Part shown: piece after piece, positions 53,900 through 63,851 of the stretch | How positions within the stretch are numbered: the first letter of the stretch is position 1 | Layout: each line of letters starts with the position of its first letter | Assembly (NCBI GenBank): GCA_029243245.1 | Contig: JAQWSK010000016.1 | Coordinates: 1-64,000, forward strand | From: Flavobacteriaceae bacterium | Lineage (GTDB): Bacteria > Bacteroidota > Bacteroidia > Flavobacteriales > Flavobacteriaceae | Direction: 5' to 3' | DNA: 64,000 bases | Program-made: the position numbers and the translations under genes | The notes under the pieces: model-generated | What the model saw: the letters and a program-made list of their open reading frames with translations, nothing else | Databases searched by the model: none | Told to the model about the DNA's origin: nothing

Positions 53900-55810
53900 C
53901 TATTTAACTTCTTCAAAATCGACATCTTGAACATCATCTCCTGCAGGACCTGGATCAGTCTTAGTTTTAGGCTTCTTAGCTGAAGCTCCATCTTTTTGAG
54001 CAGCTTCAGCTTGTGCCTTATACATTTCTTCAGATGCATTTTTCCAAGCTTCATTTAATTTATCCAGCTCTGGCTCAATTAATTTTAAATCTTTCGTTTC
54101 ATATGCTTTTTTAAGATCAGCTAAAGCATTTTCAACTGGTTTCTTTTTATCATCGGATATTTTATCACCAAATTCTGAAAGCTGTTTTTCTGTTTGGAAA
54201 ATCAATTGATCCGCACTATTCATTTTATCAACTTGCTCTTTAGCTTTTTTATCAGATTCAGCATTAGCTTCAGCTTCTTGCTTCATTTTTTCAATCTCTT
54301 CTTCAGTTAAACCAGAAGAAGCTTCAATTCTGATATCCTGACTTTTACCCGTAGCCTTATCTTGGGCGCTAACTTTTATAATTCCATTAGCATCAATATC
54401 AAACGTAACCTCTATCTGAGGAGTGCCTCGAGGAGCTGGAGGTATTCCGTCTAAATGAAAACGACCAATTGTTTTGTTATCGGCAGCCATGGATCTTTCA
54501 CCTTGAAGAACATGAATTTCAACTGATGGCTGATTATCAGCAGCAGTTGAAAACACTTGAGATTTCTTACTTGGTATTGTTGTATTAGATTCAATTAATT
54601 TTGTCATCACACTTCCCATAGTCTCTATACCAAGTGAAAGAGGAGTGACATCTAACAATAACACATCTTTAACATCACCAGTTAGAACACCTCCTTGAAT
54701 TGCAGCACCAATTGCTACTACTTCATCAGGGTTAACTCCCTTAGATGGTTTTTTTCCAAAGAATTTCTCTACTTCTTCTTGAATTATTGGAATTCTAGTT
54801 GATCCGCCAACTAGAATCACTTCATCTATATCAGATTTAGATAATCCCGCAGCTTCCAATGCTTTTTTTACAGGACTCATAGATCTTTTAACTAATTTAT
54901 CAGACAATTGCTGAAACTTAGCCCTTGTTAGGCTAGTTACCAGGTGTTTTGGACCACTATCAGTAGCCGTTACATATGGCAAGTTAATTTCTGTTTGACT
55001 TGATGATGATAATTCAATTTTAGCTTTTTCAGCCGCTTCCTTTAAACGTTGAAGAGCCATAGGATCCTTGCGTAAATCTATTTTTTCTGAAGACATAAAA
55101 TCATCAGCTAAAAAATTTATGATTACTTGATCAAAATCATCTCCACCTAAATGAGTGTCTCCGTTAGTAGATAATACTTCAAAAACACCATCGCCAAGTT
55201 CTAAAATCGAAATATCAAAAGTACCTCCTCCAAGATCATAAACAGCAATTTTTCTGTCAGAACCTCCTTTATCAAGTCCATATGCTAAAGCTGCAGCAGT
55301 TGGTTCATTAATTATACGCTGAACCTTAAGTCCTGCTATTTCTCCCGCTTCTTTTGTTGCTTGTCTCTGCGCATCATTGAAATAAGCAGGAACTGTTACA
55401 ACCGCCTCTGAAACACTTTGACCCAAATAATCTTCAGCAGTTTTCTTCATTTTTTGTAAAGTCATAGCTGATATTTCTTGCGGGCTATATAATCTTCCAT
55501 CTATGTCTACTCGTGGTGTATCGTTGTCCCCTTTTACCACTTTATAAGCAGTTGTGCTCAAATCACTTTTAGAATCCGAAAACTTATTTCCCATGAAACG
55601 TTTAATCGATGAAATAGTTTTTGTTGGATTTGTAACGGCTTGACGTTTAGCAGGATCACCAGCTTTGATTTCACCGCCTTCAACAAAAGCAATAACAGAT
55701 GGTGTGGTTCGTTTTCCTTCAGCATTTGGTATTACAACAGGCTCATTTCCTTCCATAACAGACACACAAGAGTTAGTTGTTCCCAAATCAATTCCTATAA
55801 TTTTACTCAT
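53900..55810 (-). CDS. dnaK: Chaperone protein DnaK (Hsp70)
   Basis: ATP-driven chaperone of 636 residues. ATPase domain 1-380 with [17 protein letters not shown] at the start, [17 protein letters not shown] and [12 protein letters not shown]; substrate domain from [17 protein letters not shown]; helical lid and an acidic C-terminal tail [12 protein letters not shown]. No dnaJ or grpE is adjacent. Its 154-base upstream region, shared with divergent panB, lacks a TAnnTTTG box and contains a dyad that resembles the element before lon. Confidence 0.97.
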   Translation of the reverse strand: MSKIIGIDLGTTNSCVSVMEGNEPVVIPNAEGKRTTPSVIAFVEGGEIKAGDPAKRQAVTNPTKTISSIKRFMGNKFSDSKSDLSTTAYKVVKGDNDTPRVDIDGRLYSPQEISAMTLQKMKKTAEDYLGQSVSEAVVTVPAYFNDAQRQATKEAGEIAGLKVQRIINEPTAAALAYGLDKGGSDRKIAVYDLGGGTFDISILELGDGVFEVLSTNGDTHLGGDDFDQVIINFLADDFMSSEKIDLRKDPMALQRLKEAAEKAKIELSSSSQTEINLPYVTATDSGPKHLVTSLTRAKFQQLSDKLVKRSMSPVKKALEAAGLSKSDIDEVILVGGSTRIPIIQEEVEKFFGKKPSKGVNPDEVVAIGAAIQGGVLTGDVKDVLLLDVTPLSLGIETMGSVMTKLIESNTTIPSKKSQVFSTAADNQPSVEIHVLQGERSMAADNKTIGRFHLDGIPPAPRGTPQIEVTFDIDANGIIKVSAQDKATGKSQDIRIEASSGLTEEEIEKMKQEAEANAESDKKAKEQVDKMNSADQLIFQTEKQLSEFGDKISDDKKKPVENALADLKKAYETKDLKLIEPELDKLNEAWKNASEEMYKAQAEAAQKDGASAKKPKTKTDPGPAGDDVQDVDFEEVK

Positions 55811-55869
55811 TTCTAAGTTGTTTTTGTTATGTCATTAAACTATTCAAGCTTTATGCCAATATTAATTAT

Positions 55870-55884
55870 ATGACATGTTGTCAT
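55870..55884. promoter_or_regulatory. 15-bp dyad between dnaK and panB
   Basis: ATGACA-TGT-TGTCAT is a perfect inverted repeat, centred 67 bases upstream of the dnaK ATG. It resembles the TGACA repeats before lon. It is not the CIRCE element (TTAGCACTC-N9-GAGTGCTAA). Confidence 0.4.
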
Positions 55885-55970
55885 TTATTTTTAAATAATC
55901 TATAAAGGTTTATCTTGTTAAGCTATGATTTATAAAAAAGATCTTAATTTTACTTGATTAAATTTTGAAA

Positions 55971-56789
55971 ATGTCAATATCAAAAAAACATTATTCACGT
56001 GTAACAACAAAGAGCCTTTCTGAAATGAAAAGAAATGGTGAAAAAATTGCTATGCTAACAGCCTATGATTTTACATTGGCTAGTATTATTGATAAAGCTG
56101 GAATAGATATTATTTTAGTTGGTGATTCAGCATCTAATGTTATGGCTGGTCATGAGACAACACTACCTATTACTTTAGACCATATGATTTATCATGCCGC
56201 CTCTGTAGTTCGAGGGTGTAATAGAGCATTGGTAGTAGTTGATCTGCCTTTTGGAACCTATCAAGCAGACTCAAAAGAAGCACTTCGTTCAGCTATAAAA
56301 ATAATGAAAGAATCTGGTGCTCATGCAGTTAAATTAGAAGGCGGTCAAATGGCAAAAGATTCCATAGAAAGAATACTCCAAGCTGGTATTCCTGTGATGG
56401 GACATCTTGGATTAACCCCACAATCAATATATAAATTTGGAACATACACGGTAAGAGCAAAAGAGGATAATGAGGCAAATGAGCTTATGAAAGACGCAAA
56501 ATTATTAGAAAGTCTTGGTTGTTTTGGTATTGTTTTAGAGAAAATTCCTTCAGAATTAGCCAAAGAAGTTGCTATAAATATTTCAACCCCAATAATTGGG
56601 ATTGGCGCTGGAAACAAAGTGGATGGGCAAGTTTTAGTTTTACATGATATGTTAGGTATGACTAAAGAATTCAGTCCAAGATTTCTCCGAAGATATCTAG
56701 ATTTAGATAATCAAATATCATCTGCAATAAAATCTTACTCATCTGATGTAAAATCAGGAAATTTTCCAAATAAAGATGAGCAATATTAA
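55971..56789 (+). CDS. panB: 3-methyl-2-oxobutanoate hydroxymethyltransferase
   Basis: First step of pantothenate synthesis: adds hydroxymethyl from methylene-THF to ketoisovalerate. The sequence [20 protein letters not shown], then [20 protein letters not shown] and KLEGG matches the family, with the metal-binding Asp residues. I chose the ATG at 55971; the TTG at 55965 would add two residues. 272 residues. The pathway continues in CoA synthesis (coaBC, coaE in this window). The RluA gene follows after 2 bases. Confidence 0.95.
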   Translation: MSISKKHYSRVTTKSLSEMKRNGEKIAMLTAYDFTLASIIDKAGIDIILVGDSASNVMAGHETTLPITLDHMIYHAASVVRGCNRALVVVDLPFGTYQADSKEALRSAIKIMKESGAHAVKLEGGQMAKDSIERILQAGIPVMGHLGLTPQSIYKFGTYTVRAKEDNEANELMKDAKLLESLGCFGIVLEKIPSELAKEVAINISTPIIGIGAGNKVDGQVLVLHDMLGMTKEFSPRFLRRYLDLDNQISSAIKSYSSDVKSGNFPNKDEQY

Positions 56790-56791
56790 AC

Positions 56792-57478
56792 GTGAACTTT
56801 AATAAAAAAAATATTTTATTTGAAGACAATCATCTAATTATTGTTAACAAACTATCGGGATCCTTGGTTCAAGGAGATAAGACTGGGGACGAACCTCTTA
56901 TTGATGAAATAAAAAAGTTTATAAAGAAAAAATATAACAAACCAGGAAATGTTTTTTTAGGAGTAATTCATCGCTTAGACAGACCCACAAGTGGAATTAT
57001 TATTTTTGCAAAGACATCAAAATCTCTAACAAGGTTAAATAAACAATTTAAGGATCGGAACATTGAAAAAAAGTACTGGGCTATTACAGAAAAGAATATA
57101 AATTTTACCTCTGGAAAATTGGATAATTGGATAATTAAAAATCCAAAACAAAATAAATCATATATACACTATAATAAGATTCCAGGAAGTAAAGTGGCAA
57201 AACTTGAATATCATTTAATTCAAGAATTAAAAAACTATTTACTAATTGAGATTGTTTTAGAAACAGGAAGGCACCACCAAATAAGAGCTCAACTTTCGGA
57301 AATAGGCCTGACAATTAAAGGGGATTTAAAATATGGAAGCAGAAGAAGTAATAAAGATGCTAGTATAGATTTGCATGCTCGTCAAGTTATTTTTAACCAT
57401 CCAGTAACTAAAAACCTTATAAATATAATAGCTCCACTACCTAAAAGACAACCCTGGAACTCTTCTCTTTACGATTGA
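56792..57478 (+). CDS. RluA-type RNA pseudouridine synthase
   Basis: A 228-residue enzyme of the RluA family with the catalytic Asp in HRLDRPTSGIIIFAKT (about residue 58) and a C-terminal GRHHQIRAQLSEIGLTIKGD block. No S4 domain. The target (rRNA or tRNA) cannot be told. It starts at a GTG 2 bases after panB, and overlaps the convergent 523-residue gene by 38 bases. Confidence 0.9.
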   Translation: MNFNKKNILFEDNHLIIVNKLSGSLVQGDKTGDEPLIDEIKKFIKKKYNKPGNVFLGVIHRLDRPTSGIIIFAKTSKSLTRLNKQFKDRNIEKKYWAITEKNINFTSGKLDNWIIKNPKQNKSYIHYNKIPGSKVAKLEYHLIQELKNYLLIEIVLETGRHHQIRAQLSEIGLTIKGDLKYGSRRSNKDASIDLHARQVIFNHPVTKNLINIIAPLPKRQPWNSSLYD

Positions 57479-59012
57479 GGTTTTTGGACTTTTCTCTTAT
57501 AATTTCCCCTATAGGTCTATTAAAAATATGACTCTCTAACCATGACAATATGTCTAAATACAAAAAAGATCTTCTTTCATATGGATCTTCTTCATATTGT
57601 TTTAATTCCTTATATAAATCAATAAAAGATTGCTTAAGGTCGTGAGGATAAATATCTCCAAGTTTTTTAACGAATCTAATCATGGCCTTTTGTACTTCGT
57701 GTAAATCATTCATTTTAATGAGAAATTTATATGTTTCTCTTAAATGTACATCCAAATGATAGTCAAAACCTGCCTCATAGTGTGCAATCACATTAAGTAC
57801 CCTAGTAAAACATAATAAGTCTTCACGCATTTTTAAGTGTTTATTAGAGATAATACGGTTTAAGTATAAAATGCAATTTTCATAATCTTCTAAACCAAAA
57901 TACGAACATGCAATTTTATAATAGAATACCATTATATGATGGGGATCTATCTGGGATTTAAATTTATCAATTCCAGATAAAACTTCAGGAACAATTTCTT
58001 TTGCCTTGTCAAAATTGCCTTGAAAATTGTAATAATTAAACCAATTATTATAAACATAAAGAAAAATTAAAGTCTGTAAATTTTCATTATCAGGAAACTC
58101 TGGGCCTTTAGTTTGATCAATCATTTTATCAAGAGTCGATTTAAATTTTTCAGGATATTTAATTAATGTTAGCGACTCCAATAAATAATTATTTCCTTTT
58201 AAGTAGAAAACAGGGTGTATAGATATCATTTTTGGGTCATTTTCGAACATATCAACCCATTTAGAAGAAAACTTATAACTAGATAAAAAATCTTGAATTA
58301 AAAAACTATACCAAACGTGTGCTTTAAAATACCATAGTTTTTCTCTAAACCCTAAATTTTCTGAATCTATATTAGGAAGTCTCTCATAAAAAAACTTAGT
58401 AAGTTCTCTAAATTCATCATCACTTTTTGCATAGCCAGCTTTAATCAATTTCTCATATAAATGAAGAGATAAATTCGATAGCTTACTAGCTATATCATTT
58501 TGTGATATTAATTCGTCTGATTGAGAGACCAGTATTTGAGTTCTATTGCTAAGACTCCTAGTTATATACTGAGATTCAATAACCTTTTCAAGTTCTACAA
58601 TTTCATAAGCTGTATATTTTTCTTCATTTTTTATGGCTATATTTTTAGATTTTTCAAGTAATTTAAGGCTTTGCCTATATAGACCTTTTTGGTATAGAAT
58701 AGTTGCAAAGTCTAATTGCTCTCTAATTTGTAATCTAATGTTTTTATTTGCAGGGTTGAGTCTAAGACTAATTAAAATCTGCTTATATAAATGAGCTTTT
58801 AAGTTTGAAAGTTGTTGTTTGGTAACAATTCCTTTTTTTAAAATCAATTTTTCATCATAACAATCGGATTTTTCTAATAGATTAAATAGATTTAAGAACT
58901 TAGAGTCAAGGTTTGATCCCATTCTATTAACAAAAAGCTTAAATTGTCTTTTTTCAGATTTTGTTAAAGATTTAATTAAAATAAACAGGTGTTCTTTTTG
59001 ATCCTTAGTCAT
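57441..59012 (-). CDS. Large helical protein, unknown (TPR-like)
   Basis: A 523-residue protein that I do not recognise at family level; similar-looking proteins occur in Bacteroidota. It starts MTKDQKEHLFILIKSLTKSE, has no signal peptide or membrane segment, and is almost entirely amphipathic helices. Several helix pairs resemble TPR repeats (FATILYQKGLYRQSLKLLEK, YNFQGNFDKAKEIVPEV, CSYFGLEDYENCILYLNRI). The C-terminal tail is basic (REKSKNLNRKEKSS). A scaffold or protein-interaction role is inferred from architecture only. It overlaps the RluA gene convergently by 38 bases and is divergent from leuA. Confidence 0.75.
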   Translation of the reverse strand: MTKDQKEHLFILIKSLTKSEKRQFKLFVNRMGSNLDSKFLNLFNLLEKSDCYDEKLILKKGIVTKQQLSNLKAHLYKQILISLRLNPANKNIRLQIREQLDFATILYQKGLYRQSLKLLEKSKNIAIKNEEKYTAYEIVELEKVIESQYITRSLSNRTQILVSQSDELISQNDIASKLSNLSLHLYEKLIKAGYAKSDDEFRELTKFFYERLPNIDSENLGFREKLWYFKAHVWYSFLIQDFLSSYKFSSKWVDMFENDPKMISIHPVFYLKGNNYLLESLTLIKYPEKFKSTLDKMIDQTKGPEFPDNENLQTLIFLYVYNNWFNYYNFQGNFDKAKEIVPEVLSGIDKFKSQIDPHHIMVFYYKIACSYFGLEDYENCILYLNRIISNKHLKMREDLLCFTRVLNVIAHYEAGFDYHLDVHLRETYKFLIKMNDLHEVQKAMIRFVKKLGDIYPHDLKQSFIDLYKELKQYEEDPYERRSFLYLDILSWLESHIFNRPIGEIIREKSKNLNRKEKSSRVVF

Positions 59013-59074
59013 TGTATTAAAAAAAAGTTAAATTACTGAAAATGAGATTTTTATCTAATAAAAAAAACATTCGA

Positions 59075-59099
59075 GTATTGTAATGAATTCATTGAATAC
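59075..59099. promoter_or_regulatory. Near-palindrome upstream of the leu operon
   Basis: The 12-bp palindrome AATGAATTCATT (59082-59093) is flanked by GTATT (59075-59079) and AATAC (59095-59099), the outer arms offset by one base. It is 55 bases before the leuA ATG. It could be an operator for the leucine operon or the divergent gene. There is no clear TAnnTTTG box. Confidence 0.35.
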
Positions 59100-59154
59100 T
59101 TATAAGATAAAGTTACAAAATTTATTTTCGTAATAAGTTAAGAAACCTAAAATA

Positions 59155-60309
59155 ATGGCTAAAGATATCGTTCATATTTTTGATACGACTCTTCGTGATG
59201 GAGAACAAGTCCCAGGCTGCAAACTTGACACCAAAAACAAGTTAATTATAGCTGAACATTTAGAAGTTTTAGGAGTTGACATTATTGAAGCTGGCTTTCC
59301 GGTTTCAAGTCCTGGCGATTTTAAATCCGTTGAAGAAATATGTAAGCTTATCAAAAACACAACTGTTTGCGGTCTTACAAGAGCTGTAAAAAAAGATATT
59401 GATATAGCTGCAGATGCATTAAAATATGCAAAACATCCAAGAATTCACACAGGTATAGGGACTTCACCTATGCATATTAAATATAAATTTAATTCTAATA
59501 AAGAGAAAATTATTGAAAGAGCTATTGAAGCTGTAAGTTATGCCAAATCCAAGGTTGAAGATATTGAGTTTTATGCTGAAGATGCAGGTAGAACAGATAA
59601 TAGGTTTTTAGCTAAAATATGTGAGGCAGTAATAAAGTCTGGAGCAACTGTACTTAATATTCCTGACACAACAGGTTATTGCTTACCTGAAGAATATGGA
59701 TCCAAAATAAAATTTTTAAAAGAAAATGTATCCGGAATTGATAAAGTAACTCTTTCTTGCCATTGCCATAATGATTTGGGCCTAGCAACTGCAAATTCTA
59801 TTTCAGGGGCATTAAATGGAGCACGGCAAATTGAATGCACAATTAATGGAATTGGGGAAAGAGCTGGAAACACATCCTTAGAAGAGGTAGTAATGGTTAT
59901 GAGACAACATCCCATTTTAAAAATTGACACTTCAATTAATAGTGAATTGTTGTATAGTGTCAGTCAATTAGTTTCAGAAAGCATGGCCGTGCCTGTTCAA
60001 CCAAATAAAGCAATTGTAGGAGCTAATGCTTTTGCTCATAGCTCTGGTATTCATCAAGATGGTGTAATAAAACATCGAGAAACATATGAAATAATTGATC
60101 CAAAAAATGTTGGTGTTACTGAATCAACTATTTTACTTACAGCAAGATCTGGAAGAGCAGCTTTAGCTTACAGGGCAAAAATTATAGGAGTAGAACTCGA
60201 TAAACTTCAACTTGACAAAGTTTACAAAACCTTTCTTACTTTTGCAGATAAGAATAAAGAAGTCAGCGATAAAGATATACCTGATATTATTAAAGCATCT
60301 AATTTGTAA
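59155..60309 (+). CDS. leuA: 2-isopropylmalate synthase, catalytic domain only
   Basis: First committed step of leucine synthesis. The TIM-barrel motifs [32 protein letters not shown] and the [19 protein letters not shown] block are all present. At 384 residues it stops after the subdomain [19 protein letters not shown] and the linker, so the C-terminal LeuA dimer/regulatory domain of E. coli-type enzymes (over 500 residues) is missing. It heads the operon with leuC, leuD, a second synthase paralogue and leuB. Confidence 0.92.
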   Translation: MAKDIVHIFDTTLRDGEQVPGCKLDTKNKLIIAEHLEVLGVDIIEAGFPVSSPGDFKSVEEICKLIKNTTVCGLTRAVKKDIDIAADALKYAKHPRIHTGIGTSPMHIKYKFNSNKEKIIERAIEAVSYAKSKVEDIEFYAEDAGRTDNRFLAKICEAVIKSGATVLNIPDTTGYCLPEEYGSKIKFLKENVSGIDKVTLSCHCHNDLGLATANSISGALNGARQIECTINGIGERAGNTSLEEVVMVMRQHPILKIDTSINSELLYSVSQLVSESMAVPVQPNKAIVGANAFAHSSGIHQDGVIKHRETYEIIDPKNVGVTESTILLTARSGRAALAYRAKIIGVELDKLQLDKVYKTFLTFADKNKEVSDKDIPDIIKASNL

Positions 60310-60314
60310 ATGCA

Positions 60315-61709
60315 ATGTCTAAAACTCTTTTTGATAAAGTTTGGGATTCTCATATAGTTCATCAAGTGCCTAGCGGGCCTGATATTCTTTTTATAGATCG
60401 ACATATGGTTCATGAAGTTACAAGCCCAGTAGCTTTTTTAGGTCTAGAAAAAAGAGGTGTGTCTGTTTTGTACCCTGAAAGAACCTTTGCAACAGCTGAC
60501 CACAATACGCCTACAATTAATCAACATCTTCCTGTAAAAGACCCGTTATCCGCAAAACAGTTAAAAGCATTAGAGGAAAACTCTGCAAAACATAGAATTT
60601 CATACTGGGGTTTGGGGCATGAAAAAAATGGTATTGTTCACGTTGTTGGTCCTGAATATGGAATTACAGTTCCTGGAGCCACTATAGTTTGCGGAGACTC
60701 CCACACTTCTACACATGGAGCATTTGGAGCTATTGCATTTGGAATAGGAACCTCAGAAGTTGAAATGGTTCTCTCAACACAATGTATCATGCAGATTAAG
60801 CCTAAAAAAATGCGGATAAATATAAATGGAAAACTAGAAAAAGGAGTAACTCCAAAAGATGTGGCTCTTTTTATAATCTCAAAATTAACAGCTTCGGGGG
60901 CAACTGGATTCTTTGTTGAATACGCAGGAAATGTAATTACTTCTATGAGTATGGAAGGAAGAATGACTGTTTGTAATTTAAGTATTGAAATGGGCGCTAG
61001 AGGTGGAATGATTGCACCGGATGAAAAAACATTTCATTACATTAAAAATAGAGAATTTACTCCAAAAGGTAAATCGTGGGATAAGGCCATGGATTATTGG
61101 CAAACTCTGTATTCTGAAAATGATTCTGTTTTTGATAAAGAATATCACTTTGAAGCAATTGAAATAGAGCCAATGATTACTTATGGAACAAATCCAGGAA
61201 TGGGAGTGGCTATTACAAAAGGCATACCAAAGGCTGACTCAATTCAGGGTGGTACTATTACATTTCAAAAATCTCTTAACTATATGGGGTATAATGAAGG
61301 CGAAGATATGATTGGTAAACCAGTTGATTTTATTTTTCTTGGAAGCTGTACAAATGGGCGAATTGAAGATTTTAGGGCATTTGCTAAAATTATAAAAGGC
61401 AGAAAAAAAGCTTCTAATGTAACTGCTTGGCTAGTTCCAGGATCTCATAAAGTACTTTCTTCTATTAAAGAAGAAGGAATTCTAGATATTTTGAAAGAAT
61501 CTGGATTTGAACTTCGTGAGCCAGGATGTTCCGCTTGTTTAGCTATGAATGATGATAAAATTCCTGCTGGAAAATATGCTGTTAGCACCTCAAATAGAAA
61601 TTTTGAAGGAAGGCAAGGGCCTGGATCCAGAACACTTCTAGCTAGCCCCATGGTAGCTGCTGCTGCTGCTGTAACTGGAAGAGTCACTGATCCAAGAATA
61701 TTATTTTAA
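60315..61709 (+). CDS. leuC: 3-isopropylmalate dehydratase, large subunit
   Basis: Aconitase-family isomerase with a 4Fe-4S cluster. Cluster cysteines lie in [13 protein letters not shown] and the [10 protein letters not shown] block; [13 protein letters not shown] is also typical. 464 residues, complete. 5 bases after leuA and 2 bases before leuD. Confidence 0.97.
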   Translation: MSKTLFDKVWDSHIVHQVPSGPDILFIDRHMVHEVTSPVAFLGLEKRGVSVLYPERTFATADHNTPTINQHLPVKDPLSAKQLKALEENSAKHRISYWGLGHEKNGIVHVVGPEYGITVPGATIVCGDSHTSTHGAFGAIAFGIGTSEVEMVLSTQCIMQIKPKKMRININGKLEKGVTPKDVALFIISKLTASGATGFFVEYAGNVITSMSMEGRMTVCNLSIEMGARGGMIAPDEKTFHYIKNREFTPKGKSWDKAMDYWQTLYSENDSVFDKEYHFEAIEIEPMITYGTNPGMGVAITKGIPKADSIQGGTITFQKSLNYMGYNEGEDMIGKPVDFIFLGSCTNGRIEDFRAFAKIIKGRKKASNVTAWLVPGSHKVLSSIKEEGILDILKESGFELREPGCSACLAMNDDKIPAGKYAVSTSNRNFEGRQGPGSRTLLASPMVAAAAAVTGRVTDPRILF

Positions 61710-61711
61710 TT

Positions 61712-62308
61712 ATGGCATACGATAAATTTAATATTCTTAAAAGTAAGGGTATCCCTCTTCAAATTGAAAATGTAGATACAGATCAAATTATTCCTGCACG
61801 GTTTTTAAAAGCAACGGAAAGAGTTGGATTTGGAGATAATTTATTTAGAGATTGGAGATATAATCAAGACAACAGTCCAAAAAAAGATTTTATTCTCAAT
61901 AACTCTTTATACAGCGGTAAAATATTAATTGGAGGGAGAAATTTCGGGTCAGGATCCTCAAGGGAACATGCTGCTTGGGCAATATATGATTATGGATTTC
62001 GCTGTGTTGTATCAAGTTTTTTTGCTGATATTTTTAGAAACAATTGTTTAAATATTGGTGTATTACCTGTCCAAGTTTCAGAGGATTTTCTATCAAAGAT
62101 TTTTAAAGAAATTCACAATGACTATAATTCAGAATTAGAAGTGAATCTTAAAAAGCAAAAAATATCAATTATTAAATTAAAAGAGTCCGAATCTTTTGAT
62201 ATAGACCCTTATAAAAAAGATAATATGTTAAATGGGTATGATGATATAGATTACTTAATTAATATCAAAGAGCAAATTCGTAATTTCGCCGACAAAACAT
62301 TCTTATAA
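61712..62308 (+). CDS. leuD: 3-isopropylmalate dehydratase, small subunit
   Basis: Partner of LeuC. The swivel domain shows DTDQIIPARFLKAT, GRNFGSGSSREHAAWAIYDY and FADIFRNNCLNIGVLPV. 198 residues, normal. It starts 2 bases after leuC and is followed by the second synthase after 9 bases. Confidence 0.97.
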   Translation: MAYDKFNILKSKGIPLQIENVDTDQIIPARFLKATERVGFGDNLFRDWRYNQDNSPKKDFILNNSLYSGKILIGGRNFGSGSSREHAAWAIYDYGFRCVVSSFFADIFRNNCLNIGVLPVQVSEDFLSKIFKEIHNDYNSELEVNLKKQKISIIKLKESESFDIDPYKKDNMLNGYDDIDYLINIKEQIRNFADKTFL

Positions 62309-62317
62309 AAAATAATT

Positions 62318-63847
62318 TTGAAATTAAAAAAAAATCGAACTATTGAAATAATGGACACCACTTTACGTGATGGTGAACAAACATCTGGAGTTTCTTTTTC
62401 AGCTTCAGAAAAACTTACTCTATCTAAATTACTGTTAAATGAATTAAAGGTTGATCGAATTGAAGTTGCTTCAGCTAGAGTTTCAAAGGGTGAACTGGAA
62501 GCTGTAAAACAAATAAATGACTGGTCGAAAGAAAATGGGTTTCAAGAAAAAATCGAAATACTCACTTTTGTTGATAATGGAGTTTCTTTGGAATGGCTAA
62601 TACGTTCTGGTGCAAAAGTTCAAAACTTATTGACAAAGGGATCCTTAAACCATCTTAATTATCAATTAAAACAAACACCCAACGAGCATTTTAAGAAAGT
62701 TGAACAAATTTTTATTGATGCAAAAAAAAATGGAATATTAACAAATGTTTATTTAGAAGATTGGAGTAATGGGATGCGAAATTCTCAAGAATATGTTTTT
62801 GATTACTTAGATTTTTTAGCTAGCCAATCCGTGAAAAGAATTTTGCTTCCAGACACACTAGGAGTTTTAACACCTAATGAAACTAAAACATATATATCTA
62901 AAATAGTTAAACGCTATCCAAAACAACATTTTGATTTTCACGGGCATAATGATTATGATCTAGGTGTTGCCAATACAATGGAAGCTGTAAAAGCAGGAGC
63001 TCACGGATTACATCTTACAATAAACGGAATGGGGGAAAGAGCGGGAAATACTCCATTGGCAAGTGCTATTTCGGTTTTAAATGATTTTGTTCCTGAAGTA
63101 AAATCAAAAATTAGAGAAAAAGCTTTATTTAAGGTTAGTCAGATAGTGTCAACGTTTACCGGATTTAGAATACCTGTAAATAAACCCATTGTTGGCGCTA
63201 ATGTGTTTACTCAAACCGCAGGAGTTCACGCTGATGGAGATAGTAAAAATAATTTGTATTGCAATGATCTATTGCCTGAGCGTTTTGGCAGAAAACGTTC
63301 ATATGCTCTGGGTAAAACTTCTGGCAAAGCTAATGTTCTCAAAAATCTTCAAAAACTTGGACTAACACTGAATAAAAATGATATAAAAAAAGTTACAAAA
63401 CGAATTATTGAGCTTGGTGATAAAAAGCAGAAAGTAACAACCTATGATCTTCCATATATTATTTCAGATGTCTTGGATAGCAAGGATATGCAAAAGAAAG
63501 TTTTTGTTAAATCATATGTCCTAACTCATGCTAAAGGATTAAATCCAACTACATCTGTCTGTCTAGAAATTGAAGGGAAAGTAATCGAAGAAAATGCTTC
63601 TGGTGATGGTCAGTTTGATGCTTTTATGAACGCAATTCGAAAAATCTATAAAAGAAAAAAACTTGTTTTACCTAAATTAATTGATTATGCCGTTCATATC
63701 CCTCCTGGAAGCAACTCAGATGCGCTATGCGAAACAAGCATCACTTGGAAGAATAATAACAAAGAATTTATCACCCGTGGGCTTGATTCAGATCAAACAG
63801 TTTCAGCAATAGTAGCTACAGAAAAAATGTTAAACAATTTATACTAA
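62318..63847 (+). CDS. Isopropylmalate/citramalate synthase-like, with regulatory domain
   Basis: A second member of the IPMS family in this operon, 509 residues. The TIM barrel is intact ([47 protein letters not shown]), and residues 390-509 look like the LeuA-type dimer/regulatory domain (YVLTHAKGLNPTTSVCLEIE, NASGDGQFDAFMNAIRKIYK, TRGLDSDQTVSAIVATEKML). It begins at a TTG, since the conserved strand TIEI needs residues before the first ATG. The substrate is uncertain: it may be citramalate synthase (isoleucine from pyruvate) or a feedback-regulated isopropylmalate synthase partner of the short LeuA. Confidence 0.88.
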   Translation: MKLKKNRTIEIMDTTLRDGEQTSGVSFSASEKLTLSKLLLNELKVDRIEVASARVSKGELEAVKQINDWSKENGFQEKIEILTFVDNGVSLEWLIRSGAKVQNLLTKGSLNHLNYQLKQTPNEHFKKVEQIFIDAKKNGILTNVYLEDWSNGMRNSQEYVFDYLDFLASQSVKRILLPDTLGVLTPNETKTYISKIVKRYPKQHFDFHGHNDYDLGVANTMEAVKAGAHGLHLTINGMGERAGNTPLASAISVLNDFVPEVKSKIREKALFKVSQIVSTFTGFRIPVNKPIVGANVFTQTAGVHADGDSKNNLYCNDLLPERFGRKRSYALGKTSGKANVLKNLQKLGLTLNKNDIKKVTKRIIELGDKKQKVTTYDLPYIISDVLDSKDMQKKVFVKSYVLTHAKGLNPTTSVCLEIEGKVIEENASGDGQFDAFMNAIRKIYKRKKLVLPKLIDYAVHIPPGSNSDALCETSITWKNNNKEFITRGLDSDQTVSAIVATEKMLNNLY

Positions 63848-63851
63848 ACAG

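Noticed and set aside
55811-55964. CIRCE element for dnaK
   Set aside because: TTAGCACTC or its partner is absent; the dyad found has a different sequence.
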